The notes under the pieces were generated by a model. That model ran no database searches. It was not told the DNA's origin and was given only the letters and a program-made list of their open reading frames with translations. Positions 23,101 through 34,261 of a stretch of 64,000 nucleotides of DNA are shown one piece after another. The first letter of the stretch is position 1. Each line of letters opens with the position of its first letter. A program made the position numbers and the translations under genes. Origin of the DNA: Holtermannia corniformis (Eukaryota; Basidiomycota; Tremellomycetes; Holtermanniales); the NCBI GenBank assembly GCA_001599935.1, contig BCIJ01000002.1, positions 223,811 to 287,810 of the forward strand. Direction: 5' to 3'.

Positions 23101-24228
23101 CTGTGGCCAGATATACGTTGCTGGCCCAGGCGGCGGCGGGGAAGCCCGAAAGCCATAGTCGTCTGTGTTCGCAACCGACAGTGATTGTGGCTGCGGCTCG
23201 ACTTGCTCCTCTTCCTCGTCGGACACGGTAGCCGGTCTCGGCGGCAGCTCGCGAAAATGAAACGCCGGAGGCTCGATTACCCGCCTCGGCGACGTAGGTG
23301 GTTCTGGTGGGGGTGCAGGAGGCGGCGAAGGCGGTGGCGGCGGTGAATTCGATGGCGGAGAAGGCGGTGGAGGGGGAGGTGCAAGTTCGCGCGGTGGTGA
23401 TTGCGGTCGTTTTTTTCGTGGCGACGTTGGAGGCGGTGGGAGTGGTCGATGGCCATTACCGTTGATCGTACCGTTGGGTTTGGTTTGTAGATTGATGGAT
23501 ATAGGTCTTTGTGCTGCCGCAGGCGCTGTTGGCGCGGCCAGCGCTGCGGCTGGGACCGGCACACGCAATGGTAGAGACCGCGGTGGGGGCGATACCCTCC
23601 GTTTGACTGGCGATACCCTTCGTTTCACAGGCGAAGGCGATCTCGTATCAGTCGAGTAATCGGTATCCGAGGGCGCGTACCGTCGTCGTGGGGGAGTATA
23701 AGGACGAGCAAACGAACGGTCATATGAGCGTTCCCGACTCCGGCTCCGGCTCCGGCTTCGTCCTCGAGCACGGTATCGGTCTCTGCTTCTGCTTCTGCTC
23801 CTGCTTCGGTTTCGATAACGATCACGGTCGCGGTCGTAGTGCGCGCTGGTTTGGTATCGATCACGATCACGATCCCGGTCCCGGTCCCGGTCTCGACTAT
23901 TATCGCGCGCTCGTTCTCGCTCACGAGATCTCGAGCGCCTATCGCGATCCCAGTCTCGGTCTCTCTCCCTCTCCCTCTCCCGTCCCCTTTGCTCCCCAAC
24001 GCTGCTCGGCGCAGATAGATGCGGCGGTTGCTCCCTCTGCCTGGCCTTTGGGCCCGAGCTGGAAGCCGCCGAATACCGCCTCCTGCCTGCCTCTGACGAT
24101 TCCGGCTGTTCTACCGCCGCGAGTGGGTTCGTCCATGGTTTCTTTGGCAGCGAGCTAGGTGGGGCGAGGCGAGGGCCTTTGGGGACGCTACTGTGCCCAG
24201 TACTGGTGCTGGCGGGAGCGGGCGCCAT
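20186..24228 (-). CDS. SET1: Histone H3 lysine-4 methyltransferase, Set1 type
   Basis: Catalytic subunit of COMPASS, which methylates H3K4 in chromatin. The ATG at 24228 opens a long disordered first exon with an Arg/Asp/Glu/Ser repeat tract (about 23990-23690) and a poly-proline tract (about 23400-23280), then a conserved segment with [26 protein letters not shown]. The next exon has an RRM-like domain ([30 protein letters not shown]), a second Set1-type RNA-binding region, acidic/basic linkers, an N-SET region ending [24 protein letters not shown], and the SET core: [58 protein letters not shown]. The post-SET cysteines CLC and CRGFLN end at TGA 20188-20186. All catalytic motifs are intact. 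Confidence 0.95.
23856..23896. repeat. Tandem hexanucleotide tract inside SET1 coding sequence
   Basis: Units close to CGATCA and CGGTCC repeat head to tail and encode alternating Arg-Asp dipeptides in the Set1 N-terminus. Similar but more degenerate Arg/Asp/Glu/Ser coding sequence surrounds it (about 23690-23990). Such tracts can change length by slippage without frameshift. Confidence 0.75.
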
Positions 24229-24797
24229 TGACTCGTCTCAACGGCACATGTAGGCTGTCAACGCGTTGGAGCAGTACAGTCGCTAGATCCTGATCCTTGG
24301 CCGCGTTGCAGTCTGAGTACGACCTAAACTGCACGGGTGACGCGTAGCTTTGTGCTCGTGCGTTTGGACGTAGTCTACAGTGACGGTCAGCCGAGGTCGG
24401 TTCGGTGAGTCATACCTTTGCGCTGCCTTGTTGATCACGTCTCGAGCGGGAGACGAGGCCAGAGTGGCCAGTGCTGACAATGACCCGTTGAGCGATCCTG
24501 TACGCGCTCGAGCGTTAGAGTGAGCGCACGGCCAACCCCCGTGCGGCTGGTACTTTTCCACTGGCAGCATTAGTATTTGGTCATTATTAGCATTTAATCC
24601 AATCACTATTCGCACCATCTACTACCGTACTGGGTCAAAGCGCACGACGGACACGATAGCGCAGTGGGTTAACGCGCTTCAAGTTGGAGTGCGGGATGCG
24701 CAGAGCACACGGCAGGGTCTAGCACAAGTCTGTATCAGCGTACCAGCCCAGCCAGCCACCGCTCACCCGGTTCATACAGGCCACCAATGCTCCGATC
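24229..24797. other. Divergent promoter region of SET1 and the 24.8-kb gene
   Basis: Nearly 570 bp separate two divergent start codons (24228 minus, 24798 plus). No conserved ORF is seen. A stretch near 24655-24690 resembles a tRNA A-box but lacks a B-box and a cloverleaf. Confidence 0.5.
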
Positions 24798-27203
24798 ATG
24801 CTCGCACGTCTTCGGCCCAGCGCACTCTACCCGCGCCTGCGCACACTGCCAGCAACGCCAGACCCAAACCTGCCCGGCTGCTCACGCTGGTTCTCCACCC
24901 CGGCACCGTTCAAACCGCCAACGCCGTTACCGCCCTCACTGCCGTACAGTGCTCATTCGCATCCATTCAAGATCCACCTCCACATCCTTCAACTCGCCCT
25001 TCTCCATACGGACCCAGACGCGCCATGGGACATCTACCGCGCGCTGCATGCCTCGCTCGTGCCCGCCGTCCCAGTCGACATGGTGCTGAGTCTGCTCGAT
25101 GCGCAGATGGGCTTACCATGCACCGTCAAAAGACAGCGCTGGGCGCGAGTCAAGACTCTGTTGGCTCAATGCGAACGGCGAGGGATCCAGATCGGTCCCG
25201 AGCGAATCGGTAAAGCTTTGAGTATCGGCCTCGCGACCGCCCACCCGACCGAAGCAGAACGCGCACTGCTCAAAGCGCTCTGGAAACGGCTAGCGACGAC
25301 CGCGAGCCTGCCAGCCTCGACGCGAACAGACTATCTCCGCTTTGTGTGGAAATGCTACGGCCCGGAACGCGCTTGGGCAACGTTGCAGGATCTCGTCGAG
25401 GCTGGTACGGGCGCGGGTGACGGGCTACAACCGATCGCAGCCAGGCTGCTCGTCTTTCTCTCGGGGCGGTTGACGCCACGCGAGGCGGTGAGGAGGATTG
25501 GCTGGTTATATACGCGCGACGTTCGACTTGATACCAGTACGATCGTGAGCATCCTCCGTCGGATGGAGATAGCTGCCGCACAGGACGCGATCCGCGAGCT
25601 GGCAGACGAGCTGCGACAGGGAGACGAAACCGAGGGCGCGGCGCTACTACTGGACGCGTGGGAGACGCTCCAACGGGAGCGTAGAAGCCCGATCCAAGTC
25701 GTTCGAGAGGATCTAGATCAGTCGAGCCCAGAGCTCGTTCGAGCGTCTTTGAAGCGCGCTTTCAAGTACAAGCAAGCGCTGACTGTGGAGGATCTCTGCG
25801 TCGCACTGGGCGCGTTCAACGCTCTGCAAGCGCGCGACGAGGGCGTGCATGGACCCGATGGCAGGCTGTATACGGGCTTGATCGATGCGCTACGTGCGCA
25901 CGTTGTAGCATCGACAAAGCCTCCCGACGGCATCCCCAAACTCTTGATCGACCTCGTTGGAACCCTGCCGGATCTCAGCCTGCTCTCGGCCTCGACTACG
26001 CGCACTCTACTTTTCACGTGCATCGACGCCCTCGCATCCTGTTCAACTCTACTCCAACCCACATCAAGACTCTACACGCTCCTACGGCACCACCACCCCT
26101 CTTTCCGCTGGACCAAATCCCACACCGCAACGCTGCACTCGTACATGCTCTCAACCCTCGGCTCATCCCACACGCTCGCCGCTTCCAAACTGTACACCGA
26201 CGCTCTCTCCGACGGCCTCCGGATCCCCCGGCTCACCCTCCTCGCGCTCATCCAAGCGCATTCCCACACCTTTCGCGCCCAATCATCGCGCGCGTTCATC
26301 GAACGCTACCTACAGGACTACCTGTACGCGGGCTATGCGCGCTCTACCCGGCTCGGTCTCGCGATCGTCTCGGGTCCAACTGGACAAAATGACGCGCGCG
26401 GGACGTGGATCGCGTGGGAGCTGTGCCAGAGTGTTTGGGGATCCCGGACGGTCCCCGTCCAGGTGCACGAGGTCGTATTGAAGGCTCTGGCGCGCGATCT
26501 CGGACACGACTCGAAGAGGAGGGTGAGCGAGCTGGTGTGGCGCATGCTGCGGTTCGGACCGGAACCGACCGTCGCGTGCTGGGAGGCAGCAACGTATAGC
26601 CTGATCGGCCACGGTCGATCCAGCGCCCCAGCAGACCTAGGCTCAGCCGTCACCCTCTACCGTCGATTCTCAGCTCTCAACCTCGACCCGTCCCCACTGA
26701 TCCTCTCGTACCTCCTCATCGGGCTAGTAGACCGTCACCTGTCCCTCGCTCTCAACCTATTCAAACAGGCCACTGGAGCCGGCATCAGTCTGAAATCTCG
26801 TGCCGTTGGGAGACTGATGGTCCACCTTGGTCTCAACGGTGATACCGACGTCGCGCTCCGCGTTGAACGCGATTGGCGCGAGGTGAACCCTGTGGGAGGG
26901 TATGATCGGGCCGTGAGCGGCGCGAGGGTTTTGGTCGATGTCTTGAGAGATCCGACCGGAAGCGTCGATTGGGAGGCGCAGAGAGGTGGCTGGACGCCTT
27001 CGAGAGCGTTCAAGGCGTTTGTCGAGAGTCGACGGCTGTGTCGACCGCAAGAGGTCGTCCAAGCTATCGAGGACGAGGACGAGGCCGAGGCCGACGCAGA
27101 CGAGATGGAGCCCGAACCGGGCGTGACCCATCCTGCGCTCAAGCGACGGATCCAGCCCGTGACCGAGGCCTTGTTTGATCAATTCCAAGTTGCACCATCG
27201 TAG
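24798..27203 (+). CDS. Intronless predicted mitochondrial helical-repeat (PPR-like) protein
   Basis: An uninterrupted 801-codon ORF begins at ATG 24798 and ends at TAG 27201-27203, unusual in this intron-rich window. The first 40 residues (MLARLRPSALYPRLRTL, then RWFSTPA) look like a mitochondrial presequence. The rest is almost entirely amphipathic helices with degenerate 30-40 residue spacing, as in fungal pentatricopeptide proteins. One example is the region with VTLYRRFSALNLDPSPLILSYLLIG, LALNLFKQATGAGISLKSRAVGRLM. An acidic tail follows (about 27065-27120). PPR proteins bind organellar RNA, so a role in mitochondrial RNA processing or translation is plausible, but I cannot assign an orthologue. 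Confidence 0.75.
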   Translation: MLARLRPSALYPRLRTLPATPDPNLPGCSRWFSTPAPFKPPTPLPPSLPYSAHSHPFKIHLHILQLALLHTDPDAPWDIYRALHASLVPAVPVDMVLSLLDAQMGLPCTVKRQRWARVKTLLAQCERRGIQIGPERIGKALSIGLATAHPTEAERALLKALWKRLATTASLPASTRTDYLRFVWKCYGPERAWATLQDLVEAGTGAGDGLQPIAARLLVFLSGRLTPREAVRRIGWLYTRDVRLDTSTIVSILRRMEIAAAQDAIRELADELRQGDETEGAALLLDAWETLQRERRSPIQVVREDLDQSSPELVRASLKRAFKYKQALTVEDLCVALGAFNALQARDEGVHGPDGRLYTGLIDALRAHVVASTKPPDGIPKLLIDLVGTLPDLSLLSASTTRTLLFTCIDALASCSTLLQPTSRLYTLLRHHHPSFRWTKSHTATLHSYMLSTLGSSHTLAASKLYTDALSDGLRIPRLTLLALIQAHSHTFRAQSSRAFIERYLQDYLYAGYARSTRLGLAIVSGPTGQNDARGTWIAWELCQSVWGSRTVPVQVHEVVLKALARDLGHDSKRRVSELVWRMLRFGPEPTVACWEAATYSLIGHGRSSAPADLGSAVTLYRRFSALNLDPSPLILSYLLIGLVDRHLSLALNLFKQATGAGISLKSRAVGRLMVHLGLNGDTDVALRVERDWREVNPVGGYDRAVSGARVLVDVLRDPTGSVDWEAQRGGWTPSRAFKAFVESRRLCRPQEVVQAIEDEDEAEADADEMEPEPGVTHPALKRRIQPVTEALFDQFQVAPS

Positions 27204-27252
27204 CATAGCAACATGGACGAATGCTACATGAAAGATATACAACAGCGAACAA

Positions 27253-29341
27253 TCACATCTCCAACAGTATCCGTTCGACCAACGTCCGCTCAGCTTCCAA
27301 CAGGACCTTTGTGTCCTGCGCTCTCGGATCTAGCTGGACAGCTACGTCAAAGTCGATGACGGTCACCTGGCCCGTCGACGTCCGACACCAGTGACGTTGA
27401 CAGACGTCTCGGTGCAGCACGTTGCGCTTATGAATGGACGTATAAGCCAGTCTGATCTGCTCCCTGTGGCCTATCAGTCGACTGTCACTCGTCCCAGCGA
27501 GTCACTCACTTGTCTCTGGCGCTCAGCTCGCCGGGGACGACGGCACCACCAACCAACTCCATGATCACAGCCCACACTTCGACACCTTCCAGCTCGACCC
27601 CGCTGATCCCTCGCCACTCGCGACGGGTCCCTCGGCCGGCACCGGCCGCAAGACCACCGTAGATCCCGTGCACGACCGGCACGAACACGCCTTGAAGATC
27701 CTGGAGCGGGCCGGTGAGGATGGCGACTTCGTTCGCCGCGGCGACTCGGACTTGGGTCTCGTCATATACTTCGTCGGACCGGGTTTTCTCCGGGAACGAG
27801 GTTGGCAGTAGTATCTTGACGGCGACTTTGCCTTTGGTCTCGTGCCGGCCTGCGTACACGTCCCAGAGGCGACCAGAGGCGATGACGGCGTCGATCTCAA
27901 TTTCTGAGGGCTGCAAACTCGGCGGCATGTCCCCAATGGCGGAAGCGCTGTGGACCAGACCCGATCTTGTCGCGTTGTCGATAGTGAAGATGAGCCCTTG
28001 AAGGGTCGGCAACTTGGGCGACGCGTCGGTTGCGAGCGGTGCGAGTGGTGCGAGCGGAAGCAACTTGAGCGGGTGTGCCAAGGATCGAGGTGTGGACTCG
28101 AAAACGCGATGGGTCGAGAGCCTCACGCTCAGACTCTTGGCGGCGATGGGCATGTCGGACTGGGTAATGTACTACTGTGATCAGCCGTATTAGACGCGAT
28201 GGTGCAAACGTACCGCAGCTCCCACTCGTTGTAAAGACCAATGATCTACGTCTATACTCGCGACCCGACTGCCCTTTGCGCTTTGACCTTTCGACCCGCC
28301 TTTCCTGTTTGAGCTCTTTTCACCTTGACCATCACCGATAGGCGGCTCGTGAGGTTGCTCTGGTTGCTTTGGCTCGGCAACATGCGATGCAGGTAGGGGA
28401 AGAGGTTCAGGCGCCTTGGGGATGAACATGTCCAACGGCGCTTCGGGCAGAAGGCTGAGCGCAAGGGCCAGGCCCAGCGGCTTGTGGGTCGGGAGCAACG
28501 GGACAGGCATCGGCGTGACAGACTGTGGGTTCGTTGGGTCCAGCAGCCCGGCGTTGCCAATCACTGGCGCCACCGACACAACGGCCCTGCCCTGGTGCTT
28601 GGTGAAGAGGAGGTAGTGCTTGGCGTCGGTGAAAACCAGGTTGCAGACGTGTTTGGGTGCGTTGGCTCCAAGGTACTTGATCATCTGTACATCATTAGAT
28701 TGATATGACGCCAACACGAACACGGCGATCCCGACCTGCTTGAGCACGTTTCCGACAGTAACGCGCAGTGCGTCAGGACCATGGAAGCCCTCGAGCTCGA
28801 CGTCGTCGCTCTGACCGCTGCGCCTGATGATGAGCCCCCCGGGCTGGGCTGCATGAGACCAGATGGCCGAAAAGACACCTTCGGCGGCGCCCTCTGGCTT
28901 GGCCTCGTATAGCCAATGCAACCGGTCGTTGACGTACACGTCCACCGCCGCAGAAGTCGATGTATGTGCCGCTATCCGGAAAGGCGGAGGCTGCGTAGGC
29001 AAGTGAAAGAGTAGCATGGTGATGGAGCGAATGATGCGGTCCCGTATCCACGCATCCACGTCGGGTTCGCCACCGACGGTTTCCTGCATGCCACAGGTCA
29101 ACGTAGCGATGTGAAAGTTGGAGGAGACATGTTGGTCCATATCGATGGTAGTACTGAGGTAGTTGGAGAGGCTGGCGTGAGCCATAGGGTTGGCAACCAC
29201 GCGGTGATCCTGCCATTGCCAGACGGCTGTCGGCTTCAGTGACACGTTGGTTAAAGCGTTGCTTGTGGGTGCCGTCGGTCCAGTCACTGGGTCGACGATG
29301 TCATGGTACACGAGCGTATCTCTCAGCGTCAGTGTGGCCAT
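27253..29341 (-). CDS. Fusion of a nuclease-fold-like domain with a fungal kinase-like domain
   Basis: I do not recognise an orthologue. Exon 1 (ATG 29341) encodes about 380 residues. Around 28900 it contains VDVYVNDRLHWLYEAKP, which fits the D-x(n)-E-x-K core of PD-(D/E)XK nucleases, then VFVLASYQSNDVQMIKYLG and NLVFTDAKHYLLFT. An intron of about 50 nt (donor GTACGT near 28212, CTGATC branch, acceptor CCAG near 28162) joins it in phase to a kinase-like domain. That domain has ASGRLWDVY (glycine-loop position), KVAVKIL (lysine), VEVWAVIMELVGG (hinge), VLHRDVCQRHW (catalytic loop) and VTVIDFDVAV (metal loop as DFD, like FunK1 kinases). The usual catalytic-loop Asn is His. The stop is at 27255-27253. 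Two separate genes are possible if the intron is not used. Confidence 0.65.
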
Positions 29342-29416
29342 TGTCGCCCTGATGCTTGTCCGGCTCGACGGTGTGGTCGTCTGAGATGATGAGACGCGAT
29401 TAACAGCAACGGCAAG

Positions 29417-29424
29417 TCACGTGA
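29417..29424. promoter_or_regulatory. TCACGTGA palindrome upstream of the nuclease-kinase gene
   Basis: A perfect 8-bp palindrome about 76-83 bp upstream of the ATG at 29341. It is one of three copies in the window, all at similar distance from start codons. It resembles Cbf1/USF-type bHLH sites. Confidence 0.5.
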
Positions 29425-30492
29425 TGATTACCTCACCAGTCTGTGCGCCTGCGGCGCGCCCTTCCTTCAGGCTGCGAGCTTTGCTGTATCTTTATCGCTC
29501 GAATATTGTAGTCTCTCACGTCGATCCTCAGGATCCCTTGTAGTGCGGAACCTCGCTTTCCGCTGCGCGATCTAGAGTCCTGCCCTCAGGAGGTAGATCT
29601 TCGCCGATCTCACCTCGCTCTTCCCGGTCCTTTACTTGCTTAGTCGAGGTCCTCACATCTTGGTTCAAGATGGGCTCCGGGTTCTTGGTCGGCTGTGGGG
29701 TTTGAGTGGACTAGCAAGTAGTCGTCTGTGGTCTATGGATTGACTGCGTCAACATTTGATGGGTGGGCTATGGGGGTCAACAGCGTTGACAGTGTGGAGA
29801 TCTGGACCCGCGGGCAACGACCCGCGAGATCCAGTTCGGCCTTTGCTGGCCTCTCTCGCTCATGAGATCTGAGTGAATTGATGGCTGCTACACTACTTGC
29901 CAGGTTTGATGATTTTTCTACAACTATCAGAACACGCAGAGCGAGTCGCCAGCCCGCTACTTTGCCCGCGACTAAGAACTCGCTCTCACCGGGTCCGACC
30001 GGGCAATTTCTCCACACCGACGTGGCCGGACATTGCGGCATGGTCAGTGAGTCACTGTAAAACGGCGTCATTCCCAAGTTGGTTTCCTTCAACATCCACT
30101 AGTAGTCACCTCTGCTCTTGCACCTGTAAACCCCCTCGGCGCACGGACACTAGACTATCCAACAAATGACGCCGCAGCAGGTCTACCGTCCACCGTCCAA
30201 TTCCCCCGGACTCCACTGAACCCCGTCTGTTGTAACTGTTGGTTGCTGCGCCCACGAGCCGACGCTTCCCATGCTCAGGCTGGTCTGAGCGTCGAGTACG
30301 AGTGCGGTAGCGAGCTCGTAGCGTGGTGGCGGATCGAGAGCCCGACTAGCGTCCTCCAGTGCCCGCTTCTGACCTAACGCACCCCGAGTCGGCCACCGTG
30401 CCGACCCTAAAGTCTTCGCGCGTGTCAGAGTCCTCGCATCATTCAGGTTGTGCTGGCTGTGTTCACCTAGTCATCGTCTCTGCAAGTAACCG
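29425..30492. other. Intergenic stretch, about 1.1 kb
   Basis: Lies between divergent genes. Stop-dense in all frames with no conserved peptide or RNA gene that I recognise. It may contain the 5' exon or UTR of the membrane protein gene at 30.5 kb, whose start is unresolved. Confidence 0.4.
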
Positions 30493-30693
30493 GTGCAAGA
30501 CTTGTCCTCGTCTGACGTCGACGTCGACGGCCTGTTGACATCCTTTGGCCTGCGTCTGTCTCCTTTCGTGCTGGGACAGGACACTTTTCACCGTCCGCTC
30601 CGGCCTGTCCTAGGCTACCAGCCTCAACCTCCTCCATACCGTCCTCTCACCATCCCCCGCCCGAACGACGTAGACGGCACCGCCTCGAACGGC

Positions 30694-32180
30694 ATGGCCA
30701 CCGCCCCAGGCCCGGCAGCCGCCGCCGCATCTGCAACCGCGACTGCGCCCTTTGCAGAGCACATGGTAGGCGAGTTTGCTCCCCCGCTCGTCTACCCTTC
30801 CTCTTCCACTGCCCAACCCACAGGCCCGAGCGCAACAGGGATGAGCAACGTCGTGACCGAGGCGGACACGGCCCCGCCCGGGGACGATAACCTTGCAATC
30901 TTGCTCGGCCCGCTCTTGGCCATCGTCGCCCTCGCCGCGGTCCTGGTCGTTGGGGTGCGTAGACTATCTCTAGGGAGACATCGCTGACATGTCGGTCACA
31001 GCTACGATACCGTCGAAAACTCAAGGGCTGGCTGCACCGCCGGTTCCCGAACCACATCTCGCCACCGGCTGATCGGGCGGAACCGACGCCGAGCCAGACC
31101 ACGATCACGCCGAGCGCACTCACGACGACCGATGAGGCGAGACAGGCGAACCGCAGGAGGCGCAGGCGGAACAGTCAGCGCAGTGTGCGCACCTTGCCGG
31201 TGTATTCCGAGAACCCGGGCGGGGAAGAGTTGGTGCTCGTCAGGTCCGTCTACCGTGCGCTCAGAGACCGGCCAGCTGACGATCCTAGAAAACGCTCATC
31301 GTCGATTGCATCCTCTGTCGGCTCATCAGGCAGTGACAACGATCATGATCACGAGCACGAGCCCGTGGTCCGCGAGGCTTCACCGCCACTGCGAACGACG
31401 CGCTTCGGATCGACCGATTCAGACGCCACGGTCATTTCCGCCTCACGCGGCTGGGGACAAGCACCGACCTACCTCGAAGCCATGTCGAGCCCCGACTTGC
31501 CGCTTGCTCCTGGTACGGGAGATCTCGAACAGGGTGGGCAAAGTGAACCGCGCACCCGCACGACCTCTGGCTTCCGATCTTTCTTGAATCGGATGAGTCA
31601 CCCACGTCGTACGGTCGCAGATCCAGATGCAGAGCCAGCGACGGCCATGACGGCCCTCCCCGGTCCATCCCTCACGTCCCTGATGCTCTCCTCGACCCGC
31701 TCGTCCGCTTCCGCTTCCGCGCGCTTCCCGTATCTCTTGCGCAGCAAAGCCCCCGTCTCAGCCTCAGCCTCCACATCCAACGCCAGCCTGTCCATCTCCC
31801 CACCCGTTCCCCACTCGGCCATCCGCGCAAGCCTAGACCACTCGGCTCTCCCCTCGTCCGGTCTCTCGGATCAACAGATGAAGTTTTTGGGTTCCGCAGA
31901 GGTGATTGGCCTCGTTGGCCGGCCGTTTGAAGGTGAAGGCGCGGCGGGCAAGAGACGATCGAGGAGGGCGAGCTCTTTGACGATCGTGACGTCTGAGATT
32001 GGCGCCGAGGCGGTGCCACCGCCCAGCTGGGAGGTACTGGAACGCCAACGCAGAGAGGAAGAAGCGCGCACGCGCCTCGGACTCGCAAAGCCCGTTGAAC
32101 GCTCACTCAGTGCGAGTCCCGTGCCACAGCTCGAGATTCAAGTCGAGCCACCGACACCGACGCCGCGCGAGAGGGAATAG
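30694..32180 (+). CDS. Predicted single-pass membrane protein with long cytoplasmic tail
   Basis: No recognised family. The frame is open from 30490, but the first in-frame ATG is at 30694, so either translation starts there or an upstream exon supplies the start and possibly a signal peptide. An Ala/Thr/Pro-rich ectodomain-like part leads to one strong membrane helix (LAILLGPLLAIVALAAVLVVGV, about 30895-30960). An intron with donor GTGCGT near 30954 follows, then a basic segment (RRKLKGWLHRRF) consistent with the cytoplasmic side. The roughly 380-residue tail is Ser/Arg-rich and disordered, with LPVYSENP (a PY-like element) and APTYLEAMSSPDLPL, features common in fungal membrane adaptors. 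The C-terminal SDQQMKFLGSAEVIGLVG may be a short helical motif. The stop is TAG at 32178-32180. Confidence 0.6.
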
Positions 32181-32437
32181 CATCGGTTGGAGACCAAGCT
32201 CATGACGTTATGATATTAGGCAGACACGATTGTATGATAGCTTGCTTGCTGCGGGTATGCAGGGATATGTGCACTTGAGCGCGGTGTAAAGAGGCCAGAG
32301 ATAGTCAGACGCTGCGTGCTAGTATCGCGACTGCCAGTTCAAGTGCTAGGTGTGAGGGCCAGAGCAGCTCCCGTTAATCACCGCCGCGAACGCAATGTTC
32401 AGATAGTATACAGCGTGTATCACTCTACCCCCATCCA

Positions 32438-33346
32438 CTAAGGATCCCCAATCTGAACCCCTCTGACCCTGTCAACGCCTTGGAAGCCTTGAATCAACCC
32501 GGCCTCGGTCCAGCCCGGTCTCCTCCTCTGCCCATCTCCCTCGCCCTTGCGATCCCCGCCTTGATCCTCATCGTCTGAACCATCACCCTCGTCCAGGACG
32601 GGATATACTTGCGCAATGCCCAATTCGACGTAGGGCAAGTCTGCCCATTGATCTTGGTCGGCGTCGGCGTCGGCAAAGTGCGCATGGTGGTGTTTCACGA
32701 GTGAGGAGACGGCTTGTTCGAGGTGTTGGAACTCTGGCTTGTCTTTCTCTCGGTCTGTGATTGAAGCGGTCGGTCGTTCGGGCATGCATATTAGATAGCT
32801 GATTGTCAGGGTAGGGTCTTGTGCTTGGGTGCTAGATGGAGCACGGGTCATGTAGGATGTCGAAAGCGGCTGTGGCGTACCGTCAGTACCCGTACTTGGT
32901 TCCTGCACACGACCCAGACCCACCTTGAGCTCGTCATCATCAACCACACTATCGCCCAAAGCCTCGCCACGCTCCTTGACTTGGACCTCCCAAAACACTG
33001 GCACGTTTCCGAGCGCCTTGTCCCTCTTCCTCCTCCTTTCCGCCCGCCTCGTCCTACGTTCCGCTGCGGCCTCGTCTCGCGCATCGACGCGCTCGGCACC
33101 AACCCACCCCCACCAGCCCCCACTCCTCGCGACCGCCTCGCGCCATGTGATCTCACCCGCAGAAGGGTTCACACGCCGGTGCTCGCGCTTCAACACCCAC
33201 AGCCTGCCGAAAAACGTCGCGGTGATCAGCAAGACGGCGAGGCCGACGAACCCGAACCCGATCGCGACGATTGATCCGGATTTCGAGAAGAAGCTGGTCG
33301 AGGTTGAGGTTGGGCTGGCGACGGCTGCGACCATGGCGGTCGTCAT
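32438..33346 (-). CDS. Predicted single-pass membrane protein
   Basis: No recognised family. The best start is ATG 33346 (MTTAMVAAVASPTST). The frame is open further upstream but without a convincing ATG. A Ser/Thr-rich N-terminus precedes one membrane helix (IVAIGFGFVGLAVLLITATFF), followed by a basic stretch (RLWVLKREHRR) that suggests a cytoplasmic C-terminus. The tail contains a run of Arg/Ala/Glu (about 33090-33000), then FWEVQVKERGEALGD, a His/Asp-rich part and ADLPYVELGIAQVYPV, ending at TAG. It is convergent with the membrane protein gene to its left. Both have the same plan (short outside part, one helix, disordered tail), but I see no sequence similarity that would make them paralogues. 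Confidence 0.55.
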   Translation of the reverse strand: MTTAMVAAVASPTSTSTSFFSKSGSIVAIGFGFVGLAVLLITATFFGRLWVLKREHRRVNPSAGEITWREAVARSGGWWGWVGAERVDARDEAAAERRTRRAERRRKRDKALGNVPVFWEVQVKERGEALGDSVVDDDELKVGLGRVQEPSTGTDGTPQPLSTSYMTRAPSSTQAQDPTLTISYLICMPERPTASITDREKDKPEFQHLEQAVSSLVKHHHAHFADADADQDQWADLPYVELGIAQVYPVLDEGDGSDDEDQGGDRKGEGDGQRRRPGWTEAGLIQGFQGVDRVRGVQIGDP

Positions 33347-34261
33347 GCTACCGTATGCTGCAGCAGTGGGGATCGTCGTCTGCCCCGGTTGGCGCCGCGG
33401 GGCAAGAAGCCAAGCGCACAGACCAAAGTGCGCATGTGACTCAGGGTCCGAGCGGCGGCACGGACGCGGAAGCAAAAAAAGAATTCAACGGCCGTGTACA
33501 GTCGAAAAAGCAGTCGCCAATAGTACGGCTTCAGCAAGTCATCTTGTGATCGTCTGCATGCAAAGCTACGCTACAGCCAAAGAGATATACGAGCCACCGC
33601 CCCTCGGATCCCACACCGCGTCCATCAGAACGCGTATCCGTCACGGACCATCGAGACCAGAAGGGGACTAAGACGCTCGCTGGAGGTCGTTCTAGCACAC
33701 CATTGACGCTCAAAGCTCCGTTGTCGTATGGAGCTGAGCAACCGGGGAAGGTTGATTGGTAGCGCCGCCGCACAGATGTTTGACATCCATGAGGTTCATG
33801 GACGTTGGAGAAGCTCATCAGTGCGGCAGCGCGCCGGGGGCAGGTGCACTGTAAATGGAGGGGCGGGATAAGCAATGTTTCGCCGAGATTCGCCGCCACG
33901 GCTTCAACCCCCCTTGTTGGATGCCTAATAGAGCCACGCGCCTAACTATGTCGTAACAGCGCGGATTCGCGTTAAGTGGCCATCCTCTTTGTGACAATCC
34001 TCAACAAGACGCTGCAAGCGCGACAGCAAGCGCAACACCAAGTATTGTACGCGCCCCGTCCTGGCTTCAACTGGCGCTCTTCCACATTCAACCCCTGCGA
34101 GCGCTTGCCGAGACCCAACAGACGGCTCGCATCGCACCTCTTCCGACTTTGTCCGGCCACCCAAGCTCGGTCCTACATGACGCCCTCGCTTGCACCGGTA
34201 GCTCTGAACAGTCTCTGATCGTGAGTATTGCCAACTTTTGAACTCAACGTCGTAACGGCGA
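33347..34261. other. Intergenic stretch, no gene recognised
   Basis: About 900 bp between divergent genes at 33.3 and 34.3 kb. It includes a short A-rich run at 33474-33480. No conserved coding sequence or structured RNA is evident. Confidence 0.45.

Noticed and set aside
24655..24690. tRNA-like A-box (TAGCGCAGTGG followed by GTTAACGCG)
   Set aside because: No B-box (GGTTCGANNCC) follows at the right distance and no acceptor stem or cloverleaf can be drawn.
28153..28190. Separate start codon for the kinase-like domain at 28153
   Set aside because: An intron with donor GTACGT, a CTGATC branch and acceptor CCAG joins it in phase to the upstream exon, so a single gene is the simpler reading.
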